Shown piece by piece: positions 6,527 to 13,850 of a stretch of 38,328 nt of DNA; position 1 is the stretch's first letter; each line of letters opens with the position of its first letter. Under the pieces are notes generated by a model that was not told the origin of the DNA, ran no database searches, and saw nothing but the letters and a program-made list of their open reading frames with translations. The stretch is from Flavobacteriaceae bacterium TMED81 (GTDB lineage Bacteria; Bacteroidota; Bacteroidia; Flavobacteriales; Flavobacteriaceae). Location: NCBI GenBank assembly GCA_002171575.2, contig NHEI02000028.1:1-38328 (forward strand), written 5' to 3'. The translations under genes were made by a program, and so were the position numbers.

Positions 6527-7615
6527 GTGAAGGAACTATTTTTGGACCAACTTTCCATCGTAAACTACAGAAACCTAACAGGTATCGATTTTAGTTTAGA
6601 TCGCAACATCAACTGTTTTGTGGGCAATAATGGAGTCGGCAAAACAAATGCTTTGGATGCGATATACTTCCTTGCTATGGGTAAGAGCTACTCCAATAGC
6701 ATCACGAGTCAAAATATTTCTCATCAAGCCGATTTTAGCATGATTGAAGGTGTTTTTGATAAAAGCGGAAAAAGCTTGCGAATTCAATGTCATTTCGAAC
6801 GCGAGGGCAAAAAAACCATTAAACGAAATCGCAAGGCCTATAAAAAAATTGCAGACCACGTTGGGCTAATCCCTGTAGTGATTATTTCCCCAACTGATAG
6901 AGATTTAATTTTGGAAGGGAGCAGCGTGAGAAGAAAGTTTTTGGATCGTACCATTTCTCAATCCAATAAATCTTACTTGCAGAACCTGATTGCTTACCAG
7001 CGTACCTTAAACCAACGAAATGCCCTGCTCAAACACTTTGCATCATCAAACAAGTTTGACAAAGACACCCTTTCGGTTTTCAACGAAAAACTTGTACAGT
7101 TCGGGCAGCCCATTCACCAAGCTCGTAAAGAGTTTGTAGAGGGCTTTCAACCGCTTTTCCACGATCGCTATCAGTTTATAAGCAGAGACAAAGAAATCGT
7201 TTCGATTAGCTATGAGTCCAAACTCGATGAGAAGCCCTTTATTGACCTTTTGGAGGAATCCTTACAAAAAGACCGCATTTTACAATACACCAGTATTGGA
7301 CCTCACAAAGATGATTTGCGTTTTCAAATCAGCGATTTCCCAATCAAAAAATTTGGAAGCCAAGGACAACAAAAAACGTTTTTAATCGCTCTAAAGCTCG
7401 CCCAGTTTGATGTGATCCGAAATCTGATGAATGTTTTGCCTATATTACTATTGGATGATATTTTTGACAAACTGGACGATCGTCGTGTGATGCAAATCAT
7501 CAATCTGGTCAATGACGATTCTTTTGGGCAGCTATTTGTTACCGATACCAATAAAGAGCGCACCGAAAATATGATTAAACAAACCGCGCAAAGCTATTCG
7601 ATATTCAGCTTGTAA
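6527..7615 (+). CDS. recF: DNA replication and repair protein RecF
   Basis: A 362-aa SMC-like ATPase that helps load RecA at single-strand gaps with RecO and RecR. The Walker A motif GNNGVGKT lies at residues 33-40. An ABC-type signature region (GSQGQQKTFLIALKLAQ) and Walker B (LPILLLDDIFDKLDDRR) follow near residues 275-315. Length is typical. The start is GTG 6527, chosen because the family begins with this short strand (KELFLDQLSIVNYRNL). It probably forms an operon with the downstream DciA-like gene (13-base gap). In other bacteria recF often sits with dnaA and dnaN; here it pairs with the helicase-loader homologue, an arrangement I recall as common in Bacteroidota. Confidence 0.95.
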   Translation: MKELFLDQLSIVNYRNLTGIDFSLDRNINCFVGNNGVGKTNALDAIYFLAMGKSYSNSITSQNISHQADFSMIEGVFDKSGKSLRIQCHFEREGKKTIKRNRKAYKKIADHVGLIPVVIISPTDRDLILEGSSVRRKFLDRTISQSNKSYLQNLIAYQRTLNQRNALLKHFASSNKFDKDTLSVFNEKLVQFGQPIHQARKEFVEGFQPLFHDRYQFISRDKEIVSISYESKLDEKPFIDLLEESLQKDRILQYTSIGPHKDDLRFQISDFPIKKFGSQGQQKTFLIALKLAQFDVIRNLMNVLPILLLDDIFDKLDDRRVMQIINLVNDDSFGQLFVTDTNKERTENMIKQTAQSYSIFSL

Positions 7616-7628
7616 AATCCATAGAAAT

Positions 7629-7916
7629 ATGAGTGATGACGCAAAAAAGATCAAATCCGTTTTGGGAGAGTTTATTTCCAAAAATGCGCTTACTGATGGA
7701 ATCGATTCCGCTCGAATTCAAGAGAGTTGGCGTGAGTTACTGGGAGAAAATATCAATGCCTACACTAAAAACATCAGCCTACAGCAAGACGTCCTGGTTG
7801 TGAAACTCACCTCTTCTGTACTTCGACAGGAACTCAGTTATGGGAAAGACAAAATCATCGAAATGATCAATGCATCTCTTGGAAAAGACAAAGTGAGGGA
7901 TATTCGTTTTATTTAG
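7629..7916 (+). CDS. DUF721 protein, DciA-like replicative helicase operator
   Basis: A 95-aa protein matching the DUF721/DciA pattern: an N-terminal helical part, a central [15 protein letters not shown] segment (the Trp-containing core), and a strand region [21 protein letters not shown] typical of the KH-like fold. DciA proteins help load the DnaB replicative helicase in bacteria lacking DnaC or DnaI. This copy is the short Bacteroidota form, without the long C-terminal tail of some proteobacterial members. It follows recF closely, which fits a replication/repair unit. Its end overlaps the convergent ndk gene by 4 bases. Confidence 0.82.
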   Translation: MSDDAKKIKSVLGEFISKNALTDGIDSARIQESWRELLGENINAYTKNISLQQDVLVVKLTSSVLRQELSYGKDKIIEMINASLGKDKVRDIRFI

Positions 7917-8329
7917 TAGATCTCCCGTGCGGAAAAGTGGAATGCGCACTCAATCTTTGCGTTGTCATCGCTGTCAGATCCGTGAATTGCGTTTCGTCCC
8001 ACCGACTCCGCAAACAACTTTCGGATGGTTCCTTCTGCCGCTTCCTCGGGGTTTGTTGATCCAATAAGTGCTCTAAAATCAGCGACTGCGTTCTCTTTTT
8101 CCAAGACGGCAGCAACAATCGGTCCGCTGGTCATAAAGGCAACCAATTCACCAAAAAATGGTCTTTCTTTATGCACATCATAGAATGCCTCAGCTTCGCG
8201 TTGAATGAGTTGGGACATCTTTAGCCCTCGAATTACAAATCCAGCGGTTGTGATTTTTTCAAGTATAGCACCAACATGGCCGTTTTGAACCGCATCAGGC
8301 TTAATCATCGTAAATGTTCTGTTGGACAT
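7913..8329 (-). CDS. ndk: Nucleoside diphosphate kinase
   Basis: A 138-aa enzyme that transfers the gamma phosphate of ATP to nucleoside diphosphates, keeping the nucleotide pools balanced. The N-terminal [16 protein letters not shown] motif and the active-site segment NAIHGSDS with the phosphorylated His116 are intact. Length is normal for the family. A good promoter lies upstream on this strand (8346-8375), so it is probably a single-gene transcript. The gene is divergent from the DUF2520-like gene at 8405. Confidence 0.97.
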   Translation of the reverse strand: MSNRTFTMIKPDAVQNGHVGAILEKITTAGFVIRGLKMSQLIQREAEAFYDVHKERPFFGELVAFMTSGPIVAAVLEKENAVADFRALIGSTNPEEAAEGTIRKLFAESVGRNAIHGSDSDDNAKIECAFHFSAREIY

Positions 8330-8345
8330 CTATTTATTTTTTTTG

Positions 8346-8375
8346 CAAACCTACTAAAATTTCATAGGTAGTCAA
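8346..8375 (-). promoter_or_regulatory. Promoter of ndk
   Basis: Read on the minus strand, a -33 TTG (8373-8375) and a -7 TAGGTTTG (8346-8353) are separated by exactly 19 bases, the preferred Bacteroidota spacing. The -7 box is 16 bases before the ndk ATG. Confidence 0.7.
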
Positions 8376-8404
8376 CTATGGACTTTAGTTTGTAGTTTTG
8401 ACAT

Positions 8405-9169
8405 ATGATTCGAATCGGATTGATCGGTACTGGAAATGTGGCAATTGCCCTGGCAAGAGAAATCCGTAACCATCAGACTTTAAGCTTAGTTCAACTCAAC
8501 GGCAGAGATCAAAATAAACTCCCAAAAGATCTGATTGATATTCCTTTTTCGAAACAATTCAATGCCCTTCCATCATGTGATGTGGTTTTGATTGCAGTTT
8601 CTGATCAAGCGATACAACAAGTCAGCAGTCAACTTCCCTTGACAGATGCTGTCGTCGCACACACTTCGGGTGCATCTTCAATGGACTTGCTCAGTAACCA
8701 CAAACATCGAGGGGTTTTTTACCCCTTGCAAACATTCTCAAAGCAACAGCAGCTAAATTGGTCCGAAATCCCAATATTATGGGAAGGTAACAACAAACAA
8801 GTGAATGAGAAATTGGAAACCTTATCTCAACTGCTGAGTCCACTTGCTACACAAATCGATGAAAAACAACGCCTCAGCATGCATTTAGCTGCTGTTGTCG
8901 TGAATAATTTTACCAATCATTTGTATGCGGAAGCCCATCGCTTTTGTAAGTCTAAACAGCTGAATTTTGAATTGTTAACTCCTCTTATCGAAGAAACAAC
9001 CAGAAAAATAAAACAACTAGATCCAAGGGAAAGTCAAACAGGGCCTGCCGCGAGGGGTGATACCCAAACCATCCAGCGCCACATGGCGATCCCAATGACA
9101 GAAGAATTGAGCGATATTTACTCGCTTTTTACATCTCAATTATTAAAACAAAGCAATGAAAATATTTAA
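8405..9169 (+). CDS. Rossmann-like / DUF2520 domain protein
   Basis: A 254-aa protein with an NAD(P)-binding N-terminus (MIRIGLIGTGNVAIALA, a GxGxxA fingerprint) and a C-terminal helical DUF2520 domain with the HLAAVVVNNFTNHLYAEA segment. The family resembles F420/NADP oxidoreductases and ketopantoate reductases. The actual substrate is not known, so it should be annotated as a putative oxidoreductase. Its 3' end overlaps the KdsC-like phosphatase gene by 14 bases, and maf overlaps that in turn, giving a three-gene operon. The same order is common in Bacteroidota. Confidence 0.85.
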   Translation: MIRIGLIGTGNVAIALAREIRNHQTLSLVQLNGRDQNKLPKDLIDIPFSKQFNALPSCDVVLIAVSDQAIQQVSSQLPLTDAVVAHTSGASSMDLLSNHKHRGVFYPLQTFSKQQQLNWSEIPILWEGNNKQVNEKLETLSQLLSPLATQIDEKQRLSMHLAAVVVNNFTNHLYAEAHRFCKSKQLNFELLTPLIEETTRKIKQLDPRESQTGPAARGDTQTIQRHMAIPMTEELSDIYSLFTSQLLKQSNENI

Positions 9170-9686
9170 AGAGGAGCTCAAGCACATTCAGAACTTTATT
9201 TTTGATGTCGATGGGGTTTTTACCGATGGAAGTATCTTGATCCATGAAGATGGTTCGATGTTGCGAACCATGAATACCAAAGATGGCTATGCCGTAAAGG
9301 CCGCATTACACGCTGGGTTTCGGGTTTGTATTATTTCGGGGGGAACAAATCCTGCTGTTCAAAAAAGACTCAATGATTTGGGGGTGAAAGATGTGTATCT
9401 CGGCATCCATGATAAGGCAAGTGTATTGGAAACCTACTTTGCAGAAAACAATCTCAAAGCCAGTGAAAGTTTATTTATGGGGGATGACATCCCAGATATT
9501 CCTGCAATGAATCAAGTGCACCTTGCCACTTGTCCAAACGATGCTGTACCTGAGGTTCGGGCAGCAGCTGATTATATTTCTCATGTCCCTGGTGGAAAGG
9601 GATGTGTTCGGGATGTCATAGAACAAACCTTAAAAATCCACGGCAAATGGGGCGGATTTTTTGAAGCGAGAAACGACAAAAAATGA
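9156..9686 (+). CDS. HAD-family KdsC-like phosphatase
   Basis: A 176-aa HAD hydrolase. The nucleophile motif FDVDGVFTDG (both Asp residues) lies near residue 20. Motif II is the VCIISGG Ser, the Lys is in the KASVL segment, and the last motif is MGDDIPDIPAM. The small, cap-less layout and the GVFTDG form match KDO 8-phosphate phosphatase (KdsC/YrbI), which dephosphorylates KDO 8-phosphate for lipopolysaccharide core synthesis. Related sialic-acid phosphatases have the same form, so the substrate is probable rather than certain. It sits in an overlapping operon between the DUF2520-like and maf genes. Confidence 0.85.
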   Translation: MKIFKEELKHIQNFIFDVDGVFTDGSILIHEDGSMLRTMNTKDGYAVKAALHAGFRVCIISGGTNPAVQKRLNDLGVKDVYLGIHDKASVLETYFAENNLKASESLFMGDDIPDIPAMNQVHLATCPNDAVPEVRAAADYISHVPGGKGCVRDVIEQTLKIHGKWGGFFEARNDKK

Positions 9687-10273
9687 CCATTCCAAAAACA
9701 GTTGATATCATACTGGGTTCTGGCTCACCAAGGCGACAAAGCTTGCTTGAGCAAATGAAGATCAATCATCGTGTAGAACTGCGAACAATCGATGAAAAAT
9801 TTGATCCTGATCTACAAGCCGAACAAATAACTGACCATTTAGCACAGCAAAAAGGCAAGGTATTCCAGCACGACCTCAACCCTGATCAGCTCGTGATCAC
9901 AGCAGACACGATTGTTTGGTTTGAGAGAAAAGCACTTGGAAAGCCCAAAAGCCAAGAAGAAGCCAAACGGATGTTGCTTTCGCTTTCGGGAAAAACGCAT
10001 CGGGTCATTAGTTCGGTTTGCTTTTCAACCACCAACCGACAGCATACTATCAACTGCTTTACAGATGTCAGGTTTGCGGATTTAAACGAAGACCTAGTTG
10101 ACCAATACGTAGCAACTGGTAGCCCCATGGACAAAGCGGGTTCCTACGGGATTCAGGACGCATTTGGACTCTATGCTGTTTCGGAGATCAATGGGTCATA
10201 TACAAACGTGATGGGATTGCCATGTATGCAAACCTTTCAGGCACTTCACAAGTTTGTCCAAAACTATTTTTAA
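9683..10273 (+). CDS. Maf-like nucleoside triphosphate pyrophosphatase
   Basis: A 196-aa Maf-family protein. Family motifs are present: LGSGSPRRQSLLEQM at the N-terminus, ITADTIVWFERKALGKP with the catalytic Asp, and GSPMDKAGSYGIQD. Maf proteins hydrolyse dTTP, UTP or modified nucleotides to monophosphates and have been linked to septum inhibition. Bacteroidota members are usually called septum formation inhibitor Maf. ATGA overlap (9683-9686) with the preceding phosphatase shows translational coupling. Confidence 0.92.
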   Translation: MTIPKTVDIILGSGSPRRQSLLEQMKINHRVELRTIDEKFDPDLQAEQITDHLAQQKGKVFQHDLNPDQLVITADTIVWFERKALGKPKSQEEAKRMLLSLSGKTHRVISSVCFSTTNRQHTINCFTDVRFADLNEDLVDQYVATGSPMDKAGSYGIQDAFGLYAVSEINGSYTNVMGLPCMQTFQALHKFVQNYF

Positions 10274-10279
10274 GCTCGC

Positions 10280-11119
10280 TTATTCAGCACCCCATTTGGC
10301 CAATTGTTTTTTATTGAGGTCGATGTATTGCTGGTTTCCAGAAGTTGTCGCCAATTGAAGAGAAGTTTTCGCAGCATCGATGGCCAAATCCAATTCCCCA
10401 AGTGCTTCGTGAATCAATGATTTTTGACGAAAAAACCAAAATGCGTCAGTTCTCAATTCAACTGCCTTTGTAATCCATGCCTTTGCTTTTTGCAAATCTT
10501 TATCATTGTTTAAATAATAAACTGCTGCAGTGTATAAATCATTGGCGGAGGCAGAATCTGGGTTCATTTTTGAGATATGAGACGTCATGATCTCGTTTGT
10601 TGGAAAAGTCATCGGGATCTGTATCGCAACTTGTTCCCAAGCCAATTGCAAATCCGCTGAATCGAGGGATATGTTTTCGAGTGATATGGAAAATGACTCT
10701 GCATGATCGATGGTTTGCACTTTTGCCCGAACAGCAAGACTCACTTTGTCCTCGTCCCAGCTTGAAGGCGTTCCCCAATTATTGGTTTCAGTATAGAAAT
10801 ACACCATCCAAACGTCTTGTTTCGGTATGGTATACAGAGAATAGGTTCCCTTGGAAAGGGGTTGGCCAGAAACCGTTACATCGTCAGAAAAGGTGATCAG
10901 TGTATTTCGGTTTGCACCCGTACGCCATAATACGTCGTAGGGAACCAAGTCGCCAAATATGTTTCGATCTCGCACTGCTGGTCGAGAATATTCAATGGTC
11001 ACCTCGGACAAACCAACCGTTTGAACCAACTTTGCTTTCGGACTGAGTTGTGGTCGTGGCAAATGTGCATGAACCGTAAAAGAGATCAATAATAGAGATA
11101 GATAAAATATGGGTTTCAT
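10280..11119 (-). CDS. Secreted DUF2911 protein with TPR-like C-terminus
   Basis: A 279-aa exported protein. The start ATG at 11119 gives a clean signal peptide (MKPIFYLSLLLISFTVHA), with cleavage expected after HA. A longer frame from 11182 would put 21 polar residues in front and is rejected. Residues of about 20-180 match DUF2911 (RPQLSPKAKLVQTVGLSEV; WRTGANRNTLITFSDDV; GTYSLYTIP). Residues of about 180-279 form helical TPR-like repeats. The function of DUF2911 is unknown. Its 5' region is shared with the photolyase operon and contains the palindrome at 11187-11222, so coregulation is possible. Confidence 0.82.
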   Translation of the reverse strand: MKPIFYLSLLLISFTVHAHLPRPQLSPKAKLVQTVGLSEVTIEYSRPAVRDRNIFGDLVPYDVLWRTGANRNTLITFSDDVTVSGQPLSKGTYSLYTIPKQDVWMVYFYTETNNWGTPSSWDEDKVSLAVRAKVQTIDHAESFSISLENISLDSADLQLAWEQVAIQIPMTFPTNEIMTSHISKMNPDSASANDLYTAAVYYLNNDKDLQKAKAWITKAVELRTDAFWFFRQKSLIHEALGELDLAIDAAKTSLQLATTSGNQQYIDLNKKQLAKWGAE

Positions 11120-11186
11120 TGTTTTTGAATTTAGAATTTCTAAACTACACTTTTTGTGTAAATCATGATGAAATTTTAACAATTTA

Positions 11187-11233
11187 TTTTGTTTAATCTT
11201 TTTTTTAATTCATTAAACAAAAGAGTATCTTTG
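11187..11233 (+). promoter_or_regulatory. Palindromic operator and -7 box of the photolyase operon
   Basis: Perfect 11-base arms TTTTGTTTAAT (11187-11197) and ATTAAACAAAA (11212-11222) flank 14 bases. A canonical -7 box TATCTTTG (11226-11233) begins 3 bases after the right arm. No TTG is found at the normal -33 distance, and the palindrome covers that region. The arms match those over the merR start (2887-2923). I infer a binding site for the CarH-like MerR protein that controls access to this promoter. The site also lies 68 bases upstream of the divergent DUF2911 gene. Confidence 0.68.
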
Positions 11234-11249
11234 ACAAAAATGAAAAAAC

Positions 11250-11708
11250 GTGTACAGCTATACATCTGAACAAAATTTACCGATCGACATGGAAAAGGCA
11301 TGGGATTTTTTATCAGATCCCAAAAACCTAAAAACGATTACGCCAGATTATATGGGCTTTGATATCTTGTCTGGTGCTGATCGCAAAATGTTTCCAGGGC
11401 AAATCATACAATATATCCTCACCCCCATTCTCGGAATCCCATTTCGTTGGGTGACTGAAATTACGCATGTTGAAAAGGGGCATTATTTTGTTGATGAACA
11501 GCGCTTTGGACCGTATACGTTTTGGCACCACAAACATTTTATCAAAGAGATTCCCAATGGTGTTCAAATGACAGATATCGTTGATTACAAGCTTCCTTTG
11601 GGGTTTCTCGGGCGATTTGCCCACTGGCTGTTTGTTAAAAAGAAAGTCAAATCAATTTTTGATTATCGTGAACAAAAGCTCGAAAGCATTTTTGGAAAAT
11701 ATAAATAA
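11250..11708 (+). CDS. SRPBCC family protein, first gene of the photolyase operon
   Basis: A 152-aa protein with the START/Bet v1-like (SRPBCC) hydrophobic-cavity fold. The pattern EKAWDFLSDPKNLKTITP, then ITHVEKGHYFVDEQRFGPY and FWHHKHFIKE, is one I recognise from proteins next to photolyase genes in flavobacteria; the ligand is unknown. The start is GTG 11250, since a stop (11241-11243) closes the frame just upstream. An out-of-frame ATG at 11240 opens a nine-codon peptide, so either it is a decoy or the A-run hides a one-base indel. The gene heads the eight-gene operon and lies 3 bases before the SDR gene. Confidence 0.82.
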   Translation: MYSYTSEQNLPIDMEKAWDFLSDPKNLKTITPDYMGFDILSGADRKMFPGQIIQYILTPILGIPFRWVTEITHVEKGHYFVDEQRFGPYTFWHHKHFIKEIPNGVQMTDIVDYKLPLGFLGRFAHWLFVKKKVKSIFDYREQKLESIFGKYK

Positions 11709-11711
11709 CAT

Positions 11712-12404
11712 ATGAAAAAGAACATTTTATTGATCGGCGGATCGAGCGGGATTGGTCTGGCCACCGCCAAACTACTCACTGAAAGTCATGAGGTGTGTAT
11801 CGCCTCCCGCTCATCGGATTCCCTAACAGGACTCGACATCCATCACCTTCCTTTTGATGTGACTACAGATGATTTGTCCACACTGGACTTACCCGCAGAA
11901 CTATCAGGACTTGTTTATTGTCCAGGGAGCATCAATTTGCGACCGTTTAAGGGGCTAAAACCAGAAGCATTCGAGGCAGATTTTCAAATCAATGTCATGG
12001 GCTTTGTCAAGTCTTTGCAAGCAGTTCTCCCAAAGCTCACAACCAATAGCAGTGTGGTCTTGTACAGTACCGTTGCTGTAAAAGTGGGCATGCCCTTTCA
12101 CGCCAGTGTAGCGGCATCTAAAGGAGCCCTTGAAGGCCTTGGCAAATCACTTGCTGCTGAGCTTGCACCCAAGACGCGAGTAAACATAATTGCACCATCA
12201 ATCACAAATACACCTTTGGCAGATCGATTTTTGAACAACGAAGCAAAAATGGAAAAGTCAGCGCAACGACACCCATTAAAGCGTGTGGGTGAAGCAAGTG
12301 ATATCGCAGCAATGACACGCTTTTTACTCAGCGATGATAGTAGCTGGATGACGGGGCAAATCCTCGGGCTAGATGGAGGAATGTCAACGTTAAACACACA
12401 TTAA
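11712..12404 (+). CDS. Short-chain dehydrogenase/reductase (SDR)
   Basis: A 230-aa SDR oxidoreductase. The coenzyme motif GGSSGIG (TGxxxGIG type) is at residues 9-15, the catalytic segment carries S (VVLYSTVAV) and a YxxxK-like site that reads HASVAASKGALEG, with the usual catalytic Tyr apparently replaced by Val or Ala. The C-terminus has the NIIAPSITNTPLA and GLDGGMSTL family pattern. Without the Tyr, classical dehydrogenase activity is doubtful. The substrate is unknown. It sits second in the photolyase operon, between the SRPBCC protein and class I photolyase, 1 base before the latter. Confidence 0.82.
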   Translation: MKKNILLIGGSSGIGLATAKLLTESHEVCIASRSSDSLTGLDIHHLPFDVTTDDLSTLDLPAELSGLVYCPGSINLRPFKGLKPEAFEADFQINVMGFVKSLQAVLPKLTTNSSVVLYSTVAVKVGMPFHASVAASKGALEGLGKSLAAELAPKTRVNIIAPSITNTPLADRFLNNEAKMEKSAQRHPLKRVGEASDIAAMTRFLLSDDSSWMTGQILGLDGGMSTLNTH

Positions 12405-12405
12405 T

Positions 12406-13707
12406 TTGGACTCGATTGCAATGTTTTGGTTTCGCAGGGATTTGCGTTTAGACGACAACGTCGGGCTTTATCATGCGATAAAAAATGAGACAAAACTAGT
12501 CCCTATCTTTATTTTTGACAGTGACATTTTAGACCGCCTTCCAAAAGAGGATCCGCGTGTCTGTTTTTTACACGAACAAATTGAAGAACTCAATCAACAA
12601 CTCGCTGAGTCGAATAAAAAAATTCATGTCTATCACGGCAAACCAATCGATATTTTTCGAAAAATCTTAAGCGCAAATGCAGTTCATGCAGTTTACACAA
12701 ACCGCGACTATGAGCCCTATGCCACACAAAGAGATGCAGAAATCAAGGCACTCCTTTCTGAAAATGACGTTACCTTTTCAACGTATAAAGACCATGTCAT
12801 CTTTGAACGAGATGAAGTCGTCAAATCGGATGGTACGCCCTATCGAGTATATACCCCCTATTCCCGTGTTTGGCTCGACAAATTTGATCGACAAGAGCAC
12901 CTCAAAAGCCATCGCATTGACGATTTTGAAAAACTCACGACCCTTGCAGATCACAACAATCCTACTTTAACAGATATCGGTTTTACAACATCAAAGATAA
13001 CAGCCCCGCAGTCCGATACTTCAGATGAAATCATAGACCAGTATGAGGCAAGACGAAACACCCCAGCTGTTGCAGGAACCTCCAAAGTCGGAGTTCATTT
13101 ACGGTTTGGTACGTTGAGCATTCGAAAAGCGGTTGCCAAGGGCTTGGAGTCTTCGAACCAAACCTTTTTAAAGGAGTTAATCTGGCGAGAATTTTTTATG
13201 CAGATTCTTTGGCATTTTCCCCATACCGAAAACAAAAGCTTTAAACCCCAATACGACCGCATCGAATGGCGAAACAACCCTGAGGAGTTCAAGTGTTGGT
13301 GCGATGGGGAAACGGGTTATCCTTTTGTGGATGCTGGTATGCGAGAATTAAATGAAACGGGCTTTATGCACAATCGGGTTCGGATGCTAGTCGGTAGTTT
13401 TTTGTGCAAACATTTGCTTATCGATTGGCGCTTGGGAGAGGCCTATTTTGCGGAAAAGCTCCTCGATTATGAAATGGCGAGTAATGTTGGCAATTGGCAA
13501 TGGGTTGCTGGGTGTGGTGTGGATGCAGCACCTTACTTTCGGATTTTTAATCCTACCGAGCAAATCAAAAAGTTTGACAAAGACCATACATACATCAAAA
13601 AATGGGTGCCAGATTACCAAACATCATCTTATCCAAAGCAAATTGTCGATCATAAAATGGCACGTGAACGATGCTTGGAAACTTATAAATCGGCTTTAAA
13701 CAAATGA
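12406..13707 (+). CDS. phrB: Class I deoxyribodipyrimidine photolyase
   Basis: A 433-aa FAD-dependent blue-light DNA repair enzyme expected to split cyclobutane pyrimidine dimers. The N-terminal alpha/beta antenna domain begins IAMFWFRRDLRLDDN. The FAD domain contains LRFGTLSIR, LIWREFFMQILWHFPH, TGYPFVDAGMRELNETGFMHNRVRM and NVGNWQWVAGCGVDAAPYFRIFNP, all close to E. coli PhrB. These include the DWRLG and NWQW tryptophans used in flavin photoreduction and the MHNR substrate region. The start is TTG 12406; ATG 12421 is possible but would cut into the first strand. It is 1 base after the SDR stop and overlaps the DUF2256 gene by ATGA. Confidence 0.92.
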   Translation: MDSIAMFWFRRDLRLDDNVGLYHAIKNETKLVPIFIFDSDILDRLPKEDPRVCFLHEQIEELNQQLAESNKKIHVYHGKPIDIFRKILSANAVHAVYTNRDYEPYATQRDAEIKALLSENDVTFSTYKDHVIFERDEVVKSDGTPYRVYTPYSRVWLDKFDRQEHLKSHRIDDFEKLTTLADHNNPTLTDIGFTTSKITAPQSDTSDEIIDQYEARRNTPAVAGTSKVGVHLRFGTLSIRKAVAKGLESSNQTFLKELIWREFFMQILWHFPHTENKSFKPQYDRIEWRNNPEEFKCWCDGETGYPFVDAGMRELNETGFMHNRVRMLVGSFLCKHLLIDWRLGEAYFAEKLLDYEMASNVGNWQWVAGCGVDAAPYFRIFNPTEQIKKFDKDHTYIKKWVPDYQTSSYPKQIVDHKMARERCLETYKSALNK

Positions 13708-13850
13708 GAGGGGTAAAAAAAGAAAACCTCCCTGAAAAAATTTGTTTGGTTTGTAAACGCCCGTTTAGTTGGCGTAGAAAATGGGAAAATAATTGGAACG
13801 AAGTCAAATATTGTAGTCAAAAATGCAGGAGAAACAAAACACCGCTTTAG
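13704..13850 (+). CDS. DUF2256 zinc-ribbon-like 48-aa protein
   Basis: A 48-aa protein with four cysteines in C14-x2-C17 ... C37-x3-C41 spacing and an aromatic/basic core (KRPFSWRRKWENNW, then VKYCSQKCRRNK). This is the DUF2256 pattern, a small probable zinc-binding protein repeatedly found beside cryptochrome and photolyase genes; its role is unknown. The ATG at 13704 overlaps the photolyase stop (ATGA) and its end overlaps the DASH cryptochrome start by 28 bases, so all three are translationally coupled. It is easily missed because of its size. Confidence 0.88.
   Translation: MRGVKKENLPEKICLVCKRPFSWRRKWENNWNEVKYCSQKCRRNKTPL

Noticed and set aside
8384-8400. -7-like boxes TTAGTTTG and TAGTTTTG before the DUF2520-like gene
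   Set aside because: No TTG lies at the proper -33 distance and the nearer box would give a leader of almost zero length, so I do not call a promoter.
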